44,926 nt of DNA from Bordetella parapertussis. GTDB lineage: Bacteria; Pseudomonadota; Gammaproteobacteria; Burkholderiales; Thiobacillaceae. Below are positions 1 through 7,781 of the stretch, piece after piece. Both the position numbers and the translations under genes were made by a program. Under the pieces are notes generated by a model. That model made no database searches. It saw only the letters and a list, made by a program, of their open reading frames with translations, and was not told where the DNA came from. Numbering within the stretch: position 1 is the first letter of the stretch; every line of letters begins with the position of its first letter. The stretch spans positions 1 through 44,926 of the forward strand of contig CAMDCO010000016.1 in the NCBI GenBank assembly GCA_945890495.1, written 5' to 3'.

Positions 1-189
1 TTTTACGACAAGTGGATTGCCTGGGGCTGGGATGCCTATCTCGGCCTAGAGTGGGTCGCCTTCCTGCATGTAGCGGCGGCCTTCATGATGCTGATCTTCC
101 TGATTGCCCATGTCTATCTGACCACGGCGGGTCACACCCCTACGGCCCATATCAAGGCCATGATCACCGGCTGGGAAGAGGTGGACTAA
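1..189 (+). CDS. Cytochrome b (b561/di-haem type), C-terminal end only
   Basis: The reading frame is open from the first base and stops at TAA 187-189, leaving 62 residues. They comprise an amphipathic stretch, one strong membrane helix (FLHVAAAFMMLIFLIAHVYL) with two histidines spaced as in haem-b ligating helices, and the tail TTAGHTPTAHIKAMITGWEE. This tail is characteristic of cytochrome b subunits that pass electrons between quinone and periplasmic c-type or molybdenum partners. A periplasmic cytochrome c gene follows 70 bp downstream, so the two may form a quinone-linked electron-transfer module serving the sulfur proteins next to it. The substrate enzyme is outside the window and cannot be named. 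Confidence 0.7.
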   Translation, partial: FYDKWIAWGWDAYLGLEWVAFLHVAAAFMMLIFLIAHVYLTTAGHTPTAHIKAMITGWEEVD

Positions 190-259
190 AGAGGTCAAAG
201 AAGGAACAGGGTTTCGCAGGTTTTTTCAAGGTACATTCAATTCTGACAGGAGTCTTATC

Positions 260-649
260 ATGAAAATGCATACATTGTTGATGGCGGGTTCCGTGGTGGT
301 TGCGAGCTTGATGCCTGCTTTGGCGCAGGCCGATGCGGACTGGAAGCGGGGCCGGGTCTATTACCGGATGGTGTGCACTCAGTGTCATGCCGAGAAGGCG
401 GGTGGGGCCATTTCTCCGAGTGTTAAAACAAAGGCCGAATGGGTGGCCTATTTCAAGGCCGACAAGCATGCCAAGGGTAAGGATACGGTGAAGTTTTACT
501 TCAGCAGTAAGTTCCGCGACAGCATTAAGGCCACCAACAAGGCGGCGGCCAAGTTTGCCGATGTACCTGAGGCCGACCTCGCAGAGGATGTTAATGAATT
601 CTTGCAAAAGGGGGCCAAGGACGGTGACGCGCCGGCACGCTGCAGTTAA
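260..649 (+). CDS. Periplasmic c-type cytochrome, mono-haem
   Basis: This 129-residue protein starts with a signal peptide (MKMHTLLMAGSVVVASLM, probable cleavage after ALAQA) and has one haem-c motif, CTQCH, at residues 39-43. An AGGAG-type ribosome site precedes the ATG. No methionine occurs after the haem motif, so the usual His/Met coordination is impossible; His70 is the only downstream histidine and the haem may be His/His or five-coordinate. It lies between a cytochrome b end and a YeeE/YedE sulfur transporter, so a role in electron transfer for periplasmic sulfur chemistry is likely but inferred from context. The Lys/Ala-rich C-terminal half matches no named subfamily I recognise. Confidence 0.8.
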   Translation: MKMHTLLMAGSVVVASLMPALAQADADWKRGRVYYRMVCTQCHAEKAGGAISPSVKTKAEWVAYFKADKHAKGKDTVKFYFSSKFRDSIKATNKAAAKFADVPEADLAEDVNEFLQKGAKDGDAPARCS

Positions 650-676
650 TACCCGCTTTGGCTGAGGAGAGATCAA

Positions 677-1909
677 GTGGGTGACAGGGCGTGGGTGCAG
701 GGCTTGCGTGAGGATTTTCAACAAGTCTTGGTAGAACCTTGGTCGCCCTATATTGGGGCCATTCTCATGGTGCTGGTCGTGCTGGGCCTCATGATGGCGG
801 GCCTGTTCTGGGGCATCTTCGGCGGGATGAAGTTGTTCGGGGACTGGTTCAATAACCTCATCGGGCTGGGCCCGTTGCTGGGCATCAAGCCGGAACTGGA
901 TACGCCCCTGATGCACCGCATGGCCTTGATGAATATGACCCTGGTATTGGGGGCCTTTACGGCCGCCATGATCTCGCGTCAGTTTGCCATTCATCGCCCG
1001 CCACCCCTGGAGTATGTATGGGCGGCCTTGGGCGGGACGGCCATGGGATTGGGTGCGACCTTGGCCGGTGGTTGCACGACGGGAGGCTTCTTTACCCCGC
1101 TGGTGCACGCCTCGCCAGCGGGCTGGGCCATGTGGTTGGGCCTCTTGGTGGGAGCCGCCATCGGCCTGAAGGCCTTGCTCTGGACCTTGGAAAACATCGA
1201 GTGGGGGATGTCTGCCCCGCGCCCAATGCCTTTCTCTGCCCCCATCCTGCGGCTCATGCCTTGGGCCGCGCTGGTCCTGCTGGCCTTGTTGCTGGCTTGG
1301 ACGGTGAACTGGTATGACAGCGCAGATGAGAAACTGCGTGCCCGCGCCATCCTGATCCCGGCGGGCTTCGCGCTTGGATTCATCATGCATCGCTCCCGCC
1401 TTTGCTTTGCCCGCGCCTTCCGTGAACCCTTCATGACGGCCGAGACCGAGATGACCAAGGCGATCATCGTGGCCCTCGCAGTCGCCATGCCGCTCGCGGC
1501 CTTGCTGTTTTCGGCCAAGGTGATTGACCCCTATCTGGGCATCCCGCCCACCTTCTGGATCGGTTCCTTGCTCGGTGGCCTGATCTTCGGCATTGGCATG
1601 GTGTTTGCCGGCGGGTGTGCCTCCGGCTCGCTTTGGCGGATGGGTGAGGGTCACCTCAAGCTGTGGGTGGCCGGTTTCTTCTTTGCCTGGGGTGGGTCGG
1701 TATCCAGCGCCCTGCTCAAGCACAGCGGCCTGATGGTCACGGATGTCAACATTGACGGCCTTGAATTTACGGCCCTAGGCACCCAGGCCTATTTGCCGGA
1801 CTTGCTAGGGGGGTGGGGTTGGCCGTTGGCCATTAGCTTCGCAATCCTGACGGTCTGGTACCTATGGTTGCGGTACAACGAATCCACCGAACGCTTTACC
1901 CTACTCTAA
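677..1909 (+). CDS. YeeE/YedE-family sulfur (thiosulfate-type) transporter
   Basis: This 410-residue polytopic inner-membrane protein starts at GTG 677, chosen because GAGGAGA lies just upstream. It contains two repeated halves with the family's Gly-Cys signatures: GGCTTGGFFTP in the first half and AGGCASGSLWRMGEG in the second, plus HRSRLCFARAFREPF at the start of the second half. In TsuA/YeeE such cysteines relay thiosulfate through the membrane, and related proteins import other sulfur species. The gene lies between a cytochrome c and a triple-rhodanese lipoprotein, probably in one operon, suggesting uptake or export of a sulfur compound processed at the periplasmic face. The exact substrate cannot be read from sequence. 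Confidence 0.88.
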   Translation: MGDRAWVQGLREDFQQVLVEPWSPYIGAILMVLVVLGLMMAGLFWGIFGGMKLFGDWFNNLIGLGPLLGIKPELDTPLMHRMALMNMTLVLGAFTAAMISRQFAIHRPPPLEYVWAALGGTAMGLGATLAGGCTTGGFFTPLVHASPAGWAMWLGLLVGAAIGLKALLWTLENIEWGMSAPRPMPFSAPILRLMPWAALVLLALLLAWTVNWYDSADEKLRARAILIPAGFALGFIMHRSRLCFARAFREPFMTAETEMTKAIIVALAVAMPLAALLFSAKVIDPYLGIPPTFWIGSLLGGLIFGIGMVFAGGCASGSLWRMGEGHLKLWVAGFFFAWGGSVSSALLKHSGLMVTDVNIDGLEFTALGTQAYLPDLLGGWGWPLAISFAILTVWYLWLRYNESTERFTLL

Positions 1910-1920
1910 AGGAGACTGTC

Positions 1921-3126
1921 ATGAAACGATTTCTGTTGAGTGCCCTAGTGTTGGCGATGGCCGTGGGCTGTTCAGCCCCGACCAAGGCCCCTCTGGTGGC
2001 AGCAAAACCTGCGGTTGAAAAATCGGCGGCCGTAACGGTCGCCGAGCCAGCGATGGTGAAATTTCACACCCTCGTGGATATGGCGTTCGTCGCCAAGCAC
2101 GCAGTTCTGCCCAAACCGCAAGGGGTGATGATCATTGACTCCCGCCCGGCCGGCCGCAAGTTTGACCCGGGGCATATCCCGACGGCCGTCAATATCCCGG
2201 ACAGCGCCTTTGACAAGATGATCGACAAGTTGCCGGCCGACAAAGGTACCCTGCTGATCTATTACTGCGAGGGGGAGAAATGCGTGCTCAGCCACAACTC
2301 GGCCTTCAAGGCAGAGAAGCTGGGTTATACCCATGTGAAGGTCTATGCTGCGGGCTATCCGGACTGGATTGCCAAGGGCAATATCGGTGCCGTTAGTGTG
2401 GCCTTCATCAAGAAACAGATAGACGACAAGGCCCCCATGTTGTTGGTTGATTCGCGGCCCAAGGATCGCAAGTACGACAAGGGGCATATCCCCGGTGCCA
2501 TCAGCATCCCGGACAGCGCCTTCGACAAGATGGTCGACAAGTTGCCAGCTGATAAGGCCATGGCCTTATATTTCTACTGTGAGGGGATGTCCTGCGTGCT
2601 GAGTTCAAATTCAGCAACAAAGGCCGCCATGCTGGGTTACACAAATGTGAAGGTTGTTCCGGAAGGCTATCCGGGCTGGGTGGCCGCGTATGGTGCTGGG
2701 CCGACCGTTGCCGCGGCACCGGCCGTGCCTGCGGCTCCGGTTGCTGTCGTAGTAGCCGCCCCGACCACTCCTTCTGCGACGGGATTTATTGCGGGTAAGG
2801 AGTCAGGTTCACTTCAGGTGAGCGCTTTTGAAAAGTTGCTGGCTACGGCGCCGGACAGCATGCGTTTGATTGATGTGCGTGACCCGCACGAATTTGCCGC
2901 CGGGACCTTCAAAGGGGCGAGCAATGTGCCGATCAATACCCTTGAAAAACGCATGGACACCCTGCCGGCAGACAAACCCATTGTTTTCTTCTGCGGGGCG
3001 GGCGGGCGTGGTGGCGAGGCGCATGACATGGCCAAGCTGTTGCGTTCTGAACTGAAGACCTGGTTCCTCAATGCCGACATCACCTTCAACAAGGATGGAA
3101 GCACAACGATCGTTGAGAAGAAGTAG
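1921..3126 (+). CDS. Lipoprotein with three rhodanese domains
   Basis: The start at ATG 1921 is preceded by AAAGGAGA and gives 401 residues; an earlier in-frame start lies inside the upstream gene. A lipobox (AVGC, Cys17) predicts a lipid anchor facing the periplasm. Domain 1 (about 50-155) and domain 2 (about 155-258) are close duplicates, each with DSRP...GHIP and a CEGxxC loop (Cys116/Cys121, Cys220/Cys225). An Ala/Pro/Val linker (about 260-290) leads to domain 3 (about 296-401) with DVRDPHEF and a CGAGGRG loop (Cys358), the classical rhodanese cradle. Rhodaneses carry sulfane sulfur as a cysteine persulfide. Position after the sulfur transporter and cytochromes suggests a tethered sulfur carrier. 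The paired Cys in domains 1-2 is unusual and could form a redox-controlled disulfide. Confidence 0.88.
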   Translation: MKRFLLSALVLAMAVGCSAPTKAPLVAAKPAVEKSAAVTVAEPAMVKFHTLVDMAFVAKHAVLPKPQGVMIIDSRPAGRKFDPGHIPTAVNIPDSAFDKMIDKLPADKGTLLIYYCEGEKCVLSHNSAFKAEKLGYTHVKVYAAGYPDWIAKGNIGAVSVAFIKKQIDDKAPMLLVDSRPKDRKYDKGHIPGAISIPDSAFDKMVDKLPADKAMALYFYCEGMSCVLSSNSATKAAMLGYTNVKVVPEGYPGWVAAYGAGPTVAAAPAVPAAPVAVVVAAPTTPSATGFIAGKESGSLQVSAFEKLLATAPDSMRLIDVRDPHEFAAGTFKGASNVPINTLEKRMDTLPADKPIVFFCGAGGRGGEAHDMAKLLRSELKTWFLNADITFNKDGSTTIVEKK

Positions 3127-3150
3127 TCCGAAGTCTTAGCGGTCGTCCTA

Positions 3151-3178
3151 AAACCGCCGGTTCGCCGGCGGTTTTTTT
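3151..3178. terminator. Rho-independent terminator, probably bidirectional
   Basis: A 10-bp perfect stem (AAACCGCCGG with CCGGCGGTTT) closes on a TTCG tetraloop and runs into seven T residues on the plus strand. It lies 24 bp after the rhodanese stop codon. The A-run on its left makes it a weaker terminator for the convergent trhP transcript, whose stop codon overlaps its right end. Confidence 0.93.
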
Positions 3179-4439
3179 AAGAACCGGTGATGAAACGGGC
3201 CACGAAGGCCCCCACGCTATTGGCCGGCAGGTCGATCCAGGCGCGGTGATCTCCCCCCGGAATGAGGTCTAAGGGCTGTCCGTGGGCATCCTCGATGCGG
3301 GTCAGTCGGTGTTCGTGGACGCCCTCGGGCTGAATCACTTCGAGTCGGTCGCCGATCGCAAAACGGTTCTTTGAATACACCTCGCAGAGGCCGCGCGCGG
3401 CGTCGTAGCGGATGACATCGGCAACATAGCGGCTGCGGCCCGACTCGGAATGGCCGTTTAGATAGTTCTGATAGTCGGCCGGGGTATGGCGCTCGAAAAA
3501 TCCGTCCGTATAGCCCCGATTGGCCAACCCGTCGAGCTGACCGAGGAGGGCCGGATTCAGACCGCGTCCGGCGACGGCATCGTCGATGGCCTGGCGGTAG
3601 GCCTGCGTGGTCCGCGCCACATAATAGGGCGACTTGGTACGGCCTTCGATCTTGAGCGAATCGACACCGATCTCGACCAGGCGTTGCACATGTTCGATGG
3701 CGCGCAGGTCCTTGGAGTTGAAGATGTAGGTGCCGTGCGCATCTTCCTCGATGACATTGAAGGATCCGGTGCGGCGTTCTTTTTCTTCGACGACCCAGGT
3801 GTCGCCTGCGGCATCGATACGGGCCGGTTGCGGTTTAAAGTCCCAGCGACAGCTGTTGGTGCAACTGCCCTGATTGGCATCGCGGTGGTTGAGGTAACCC
3901 GAGAGCAGGCAGCGGCCGGAATAAGCGATGCACAAGGCGCCGTGGACGAAGACTTCCAGCTCCATGTCGGGGCAGGCCTGGCGGATCTCGGCGATCTCGT
4001 CCAGTGACAGTTCGCGCGACAGGATGACGCGCGACAGGCCAATCCCCTGCCAAAAGCGCACACTGGCTGCGTTGACGGTATTGGCTTGCACCGAAAGGTG
4101 GATCGGCATCTCGGGCCAGGTCTCGCGTACCTTCATGATGAGACCGGGGTCGGACATGATCAGCGCATCGGGCCCCAAGGCGATGACGGGGGCCATGTCG
4201 TTAAGGAAGGTCTTTAGCTTGGCACCATGGGGCACGATGTTGGAGACGAGATAGAAGGCCGCGCCGACGGCATGGGCGCGGTGTATGCCTTCGGCCAGCA
4301 CGGGCAGGTCGCCGAAGTCGTTGTTGCGCACCCGCAGGCTGTAACGCGGTTGGCCGGCATAAATGGCGGTGGCACCGAAGGCTAGGGCGGTGTTTAGCAT
4401 GGCCAGCGAACCGGCCGGGGCAAGTAATTCAGTTGTCAT
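3177..4439 (-). CDS. trhP: tRNA U34 hydroxylation protein TrhP (U32 peptidase family)
   Basis: The 420-residue protein belongs to the U32 family, formerly annotated as peptidase (YegQ). It begins ELLAPAGS and contains FVHGALCIAYSGRCLLS followed by NQGSCTNSC. Cys170, Cys177, Cys193 and Cys197 are the cysteine set typical of U32 proteins and presumably bind an Fe-S cluster. In E. coli TrhP hydroxylates uridine 34 of certain tRNAs using prephenate rather than O2. The C-terminal beta-barrel part (about 330-420) is present. It stands alone, convergent with the rhodanese gene and sharing its terminator. Three other U32 proteins (RlhA, UbiU, UbiV) occur at 37.7-41.7 kb; this is the YegQ-type member judging by the NHRDANQG motif. 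Confidence 0.9.
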   Translation of the reverse strand: MTTELLAPAGSLAMLNTALAFGATAIYAGQPRYSLRVRNNDFGDLPVLAEGIHRAHAVGAAFYLVSNIVPHGAKLKTFLNDMAPVIALGPDALIMSDPGLIMKVRETWPEMPIHLSVQANTVNAASVRFWQGIGLSRVILSRELSLDEIAEIRQACPDMELEVFVHGALCIAYSGRCLLSGYLNHRDANQGSCTNSCRWDFKPQPARIDAAGDTWVVEEKERRTGSFNVIEEDAHGTYIFNSKDLRAIEHVQRLVEIGVDSLKIEGRTKSPYYVARTTQAYRQAIDDAVAGRGLNPALLGQLDGLANRGYTDGFFERHTPADYQNYLNGHSESGRSRYVADVIRYDAARGLCEVYSKNRFAIGDRLEVIQPEGVHEHRLTRIEDAHGQPLDLIPGGDHRAWIDLPANSVGAFVARFITGS

Positions 4440-4447
4440 GGGTGGGT

Positions 4448-4891
4448 TTAGGGACGCCGCGCGGGCTGCGGGGTGTTGTTGTTGCGTGGGGCCACGGACA
4501 TCACAATCTGGCTACTGTTGCCGATGCCGCCGCCTTCGCTGATTTCCAGTGTTACGGTGCGTTCCTGACGGGTCAAGACCAGGATGCTGTTTTTGGCTTT
4601 GACCGAAGAGAGCAAGGTCCAGCCGCCCGCCTGGAATTGTTCGCGAATGGTATTGAAGACCTCCGCAGTACCCAGCGGGATACTAAGAACGACGCGACCG
4701 GTCCAGTTTTCGCCGCTTCCCAGGATCAGGGAGGCCTCGTTGTTGATTTTTGCCCCCAGAGGCAGTGGCATCTCGCCCAATAACTGTTTGCGGATGGTGT
4801 CGATATCTTCCTTCTGGCCGTCGATGACGGGCAGGCTGTTACACCCGGCGAGCAGGGACAGGGTGGCAAGGCAGAGGATGAATCGCTTCAT
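4448..4891 (-). CDS. Small outer-membrane-type lipoprotein, function unknown
   Basis: The preferred start is MKRFILC at 4891, which has GGAG about 10 bases upstream; an alternative ATG lies four codons earlier. The 147-residue product has a short hydrophobic signal and a clear lipobox, LLAGC, so it should be lipidated and routed by the Lol system (lolC/lolD lie at 9.6 kb). The mature part is mixed alpha/beta with no cysteine and ends in a disordered NNNTPQPARR tail. I do not recognise the family. It ends 8 bp before the trhP start, so the two are probably co-transcribed in the order lipoprotein-trhP. Confidence 0.75.
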   Translation of the reverse strand: MKRFILCLATLSLLAGCNSLPVIDGQKEDIDTIRKQLLGEMPLPLGAKINNEASLILGSGENWTGRVVLSIPLGTAEVFNTIREQFQAGGWTLLSSVKAKNSILVLTRQERTVTLEISEGGGIGNSSQIVMSVAPRNNNTPQPARRP

Positions 4892-5020
4892 GGGGAGCTC
4901 CATGCTAGGTTGGCTGGATTAGGTCAGATTAGGCCGAAATATCGCCTATCCATTGTGCCAGATTCATTGCGTGGTCGGTCATGGATGCATGGCGCAACAA
5001 AAAACGGGACAATAGCGCCT

Positions 5021-5602
5021 ATGACAAAGACCTTGTTTTCTCTGTTTATTGGCGCGGCGGTAGCCCTGGGTGGCGTGTTTAGCGGGCTCTTGCCGGCCTC
5101 GTTCTTTCTGGCCCCCGATACTCGACCCATCCCGCTGACCGGACAGGTCGAGATCGGTTTCTCACCTGACGGCGGGGCGGAGGCCCTGGTGATCCGCGCC
5201 ATCGGTAGCGCGCAGCAGGAAATCCTCGTGGCGGCCTATTCCTTTACCAGTAAACCGATCGCCCAAGCCCTGTTGACGGCGTACAAGCGGGGTGTTCAGA
5301 TTCGCGCGGTCCTCGACAAGAGCCAGCGCAGTGAGCGGTATAGCGCCGCCACCTTCCTCGCCAATCAGGGCATCAGCGTGCGCATCGACCAAAAACACGC
5401 CATCCAGCACAACAAATATCTGGTGATTGATGGCCACTCCGTGGAGTTGGGCAGCTTCAATTACAGTCGTGCGGCGGCCGAGCGGAATGCGGAAAATGTC
5501 ATGGTGATCTGGAACCAGCCCGAGGTCGCGCGCCGCTACCGATCGGACTGGGAACGCCTCTGGGACAAGGCCGTCCCCTACGCGCCGAGGAGCGGGGCAT
5601 GA
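5021..5602 (+). CDS. Secreted single-HKD phospholipase D-family nuclease
   Basis: ATG 5021 gives 193 residues starting with a membrane or signal segment (MTKTLFSLFIGAAVALGG); an upstream in-frame ATG would add 37 residues without such a signal and is less likely. One HKD motif is present, HNKYLVIDG followed by GSFNYSRAAAERNAEN, which is typical of Nuc-type endonucleases that dimerise to build one active site. The family cleaves phosphodiester bonds in DNA or RNA without a metal. The signal segment suggests a periplasmic or membrane-anchored enzyme. The next gene overlaps its end by four bases (ATGA), so the two are coupled. Confidence 0.85.
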   Translation: MTKTLFSLFIGAAVALGGVFSGLLPASFFLAPDTRPIPLTGQVEIGFSPDGGAEALVIRAIGSAQQEILVAAYSFTSKPIAQALLTAYKRGVQIRAVLDKSQRSERYSAATFLANQGISVRIDQKHAIQHNKYLVIDGHSVELGSFNYSRAAAERNAENVMVIWNQPEVARRYRSDWERLWDKAVPYAPRSGA

Positions 5603-5925
5603 CGGAGGCCGCTATTCAGGATGCCGATCTTGAGACCCTGTTCAACGCCCAGACGGGACAGGCAACCTGGGCTGAACTGGAGCGGGCCTTTGCGCGGGGT
5701 GTCTTGATCCGCGTCGATGCGAGCCTAGATCTGGTCGCTGTGGCCTGTTGTGTCGCGCGGGACGAGGCCTCGACCCTTCAGGGCTGGATGGCGACGGGGC
5801 AGGTGGCCCCGGTGAGCGTGGAAGAGGCGCAAACCTGGTCCGGGGCCGACACGCAGTTCTGGGCCGTGGTGGCCGCCCCGTTTGTTTTGGCGCAGGTGAT
5901 CCCTGTCCAGAGCCCTCTTGCCTGA
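5599..5925 (+). CDS. DUF2288 family protein
   Basis: This 108-residue acidic cytoplasmic protein starts within the stop codon of the PLD gene (ATGA overlap). The pattern TWAELERAFARGVLIRVDASLDLVAVA followed by DEASTLQGWM and FWAVVAAPFVLAQ matches the DUF2288 family, small proteins of unknown function in proteobacteria and cyanobacteria. No catalytic motif is visible. The overlap with the PLD gene and short spacing to the acyltransferase gene place it in a three-gene transcription unit, which does not by itself suggest a role. Confidence 0.78.
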   Translation: MTEAAIQDADLETLFNAQTGQATWAELERAFARGVLIRVDASLDLVAVACCVARDEASTLQGWMATGQVAPVSVEEAQTWSGADTQFWAVVAAPFVLAQVIPVQSPLA

Positions 5926-5935
5926 AAGTTGCCTG

Positions 5936-6670
5936 ATGAACAGCGTACGCTCTCTCCTGTTTTTGTTACTGCAAACCCTCTTGACCTTGCCGTACGGCTT
6001 ATTGGGACTCGTCACCTTGGGTCTGCCGCGCCTCGCGCGTTATCGCCTGATTCGCACTTGGAGCACCATGGTCATGGCCTTGGTGGGATGGGTGTTGGGT
6101 ATACGCTATCGTGTCGAAGGCCTGGAAAACCTGCCCATCAACACGGATGGCACACCGGCTGCGCCGGTTGTGATCCTCTCCAAGCATCAGTCGGCCTGGG
6201 AGACGATTGCCTTTCAGCAGATCTTTCCGCCCTTGTCGTTTGTCCTCAAGCGCGAGCTGTTACGCCTGCCCTTTTTTGGCTGGGGGTTGGCCGCTTTTAG
6301 CCCTATCGCGATCGATCGGGCGGCGGGACGCGAGGCCCTCAAGCAACTCGTGGAACAAGGGCAGGCGCGATTGGCGGCTGGGTTCTGGGTCATTGTCTTC
6401 CCTGAAGGAACCCGCATCGCCCCGGGTGAGCGTGGCAATTATCAGGTCGGTGGGGCTTGGCTGGCCTGCAAGGCGGGCGTGCCCGTGGTGCCGGTGGCCC
6501 ACAATGCGGGAGAGTGCTGGAAAAAGAACGCGCTAGTGAAGCAAGCCGGTCAGATCACGGTGCGTATTGGCACTCCCATCGCCACGGCCGGACGCAAACC
6601 CGCCGAGGTCAATGCCGAGGTGGAGGCGTGGATCGAGGCCCAGATGCTCACGCTACCGCCGCCGCGCTGA
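5936..6670 (+). CDS. plsC: 1-acyl-sn-glycerol-3-phosphate acyltransferase
   Basis: ATG 5936 gives 244 residues; a TTG six codons upstream also reads in frame. Two N-terminal hydrophobic segments anchor it to the inner membrane. The acyltransferase motifs are KHQSAWET (the HX4D/E catalytic block, here with Glu, as in the Neisseria NlaA-type branch), PFFGWGL, and FPEGTRIAPGE, the glycerol-phosphate binding block. It converts lysophosphatidic acid to phosphatidic acid in phospholipid synthesis. It follows DUF2288 by 10 bp. Because several AGPAT paralogues can coexist, an alternative acyl acceptor is possible. Confidence 0.88.
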   Translation: MNSVRSLLFLLLQTLLTLPYGLLGLVTLGLPRLARYRLIRTWSTMVMALVGWVLGIRYRVEGLENLPINTDGTPAAPVVILSKHQSAWETIAFQQIFPPLSFVLKRELLRLPFFGWGLAAFSPIAIDRAAGREALKQLVEQGQARLAAGFWVIVFPEGTRIAPGERGNYQVGGAWLACKAGVPVVPVAHNAGECWKKNALVKQAGQITVRIGTPIATAGRKPAEVNAEVEAWIEAQMLTLPPPR

Positions 6671-6676
6671 GGCGCA

Positions 6677-6856
6677 CTACGGGGCGGGGGGAGTGTCGTT
6701 CTCGGGCGGCTCTTTCTGCCAAGCGTCATAACAATCCAGACCACAGAAATAGAGCAGATAATCCGCCGCTTCGGCCACGGTGGCCTCGGACTTTGGGATC
6801 TCCTTCATGCACAATTCACAGGCAATCGTTTCAACGGGTTCGGGCTTGGGCGTCAT
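6677..6856 (-). CDS. DUF3330-type small cysteine protein
   Basis: The start at 6856 is fixed by a very good ribosome site (GAGGAGA) and gives 59 residues; the longer frame to 6922 has no such site. The protein contains CELCMKEIP and FCGLDCYDAW, two Cys pairs separated by about 22 residues that look like a small zinc ribbon. This pattern matches DUF3330 proteins, often seen near mercury or Tn21-type cargo but also free in sulfur-oxidiser chromosomes. Function is unknown. It is convergent with plsC, with six bases between their stop codons. Confidence 0.72.
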   Translation of the reverse strand: MTPKPEPVETIACELCMKEIPKSEATVAEAADYLLYFCGLDCYDAWQKEPPENDTPPAP

Positions 6857-6977
6857 GACATTCTCCTCATTTTGGGGATCGAAAAGGACGGTGACGATCC
6901 CTACCGACAAAGCTAGACACACATCCTGTATTTGTCAACTTTTGTGGCCGCGTGTTTAGGGCTGTATTGGGATATTT

Positions 6978-7781
6978 ATGCTGCCGGATTGGATGAAGCG
7001 ATTGAGACTGCCGTTGCGTACAGTGCCGCGGACTACGGTCTGGCGTAGTGAGTCGATCGGCACCCTGAATGATGCCGGGACCACACTCCACTATCACTTG
7101 AAGCGGAGCAGTGCCCGCCGTACCCTGGCCTTGCAGGTGCGGGAGGCAGGGCGCATCGTGGTGCAGGCCCCGCAGCACACCTCTTTGAGCGCGGTGGAGG
7201 CATTCGTTCTCGGTCATTTGCCTTGGTTGCGTGAACGCCTGAAAGCGGTTGCGCAGCGGCACAGCCCCTGGGACAACGGAATGACGCTCCCTTGGCTGGG
7301 CCAGTCGTTCATCCTGGATTGGCGGGAAGATGGCCCGATCGTGCCGTGTACGGAGGCGAATAGACTGCAATTTGGCGGTGTATGGTTTGAGGTGCCAAGG
7401 CGGGTGTGTGCTTGGTATCAAGCGCAGGCGGCCATGATCCTGCCGGCCCGTCTGGCCGTACAGGCCGCACGCATGGGCGTGGCGATCCCTCCCTTGCGCC
7501 TGTCCGATGCGCGGACGCGTTGGGGTAGCCTGTCGGCACGAGGGCGGATGGGCCTGAACTGGCGCTTGGTGATGTTGTCCGAAGACCTGATTGACTATGT
7601 GATCTGCCACGAACTGGCGCATCTGCGTCAACACAACCATTCGCCCGCCTTTTGGCGCGAGGTTGAGACCCTGTACCCCGATTATCGTTTGGCGCGGATT
7701 CGGCTGCGTAGTGAGGGGCGGGTGGCGATGGCCCTAGGGCTTGATCTCGTTGGGGACGCGGGGCGCATCCCAGAGCCATAG
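6978..7781 (+). CDS. YgjP-like (DUF45/M48) metallopeptidase
   Basis: The 267-residue protein has the YgjP/DUF45 layout: an N-terminal beta region (about 25-110), TRWGSLSARGRMGLNWRL (about 175-192), then ICHELAHLRQHNHSPAFW (about 209-226), whose HELAH is the zinc-binding HExxH. Family members are predicted zinc peptidases of unclear substrate, often found beside restriction or repair genes. ATG 6978 is used; ATG 6993 is an alternative. Its last 48 bases overlap the end of the convergent gene 7734-8276. Confidence 0.85.
   Translation: MLPDWMKRLRLPLRTVPRTTVWRSESIGTLNDAGTTLHYHLKRSSARRTLALQVREAGRIVVQAPQHTSLSAVEAFVLGHLPWLRERLKAVAQRHSPWDNGMTLPWLGQSFILDWREDGPIVPCTEANRLQFGGVWFEVPRRVCAWYQAQAAMILPARLAVQAARMGVAIPPLRLSDARTRWGSLSARGRMGLNWRLVMLSEDLIDYVICHELAHLRQHNHSPAFWREVETLYPDYRLARIRLRSEGRVAMALGLDLVGDAGRIPEP

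Noticed and set aside
164-1723. A 519-codon minus-strand open frame antisense to the cytochrome c and YeeE genes
   Set aside because: Its composition is rich in Gln, Gly, His and Arg with no domain pattern, as expected for the complement of a GC-rich gene; the plus-strand genes have signal peptides, ribosome sites and family motifs.
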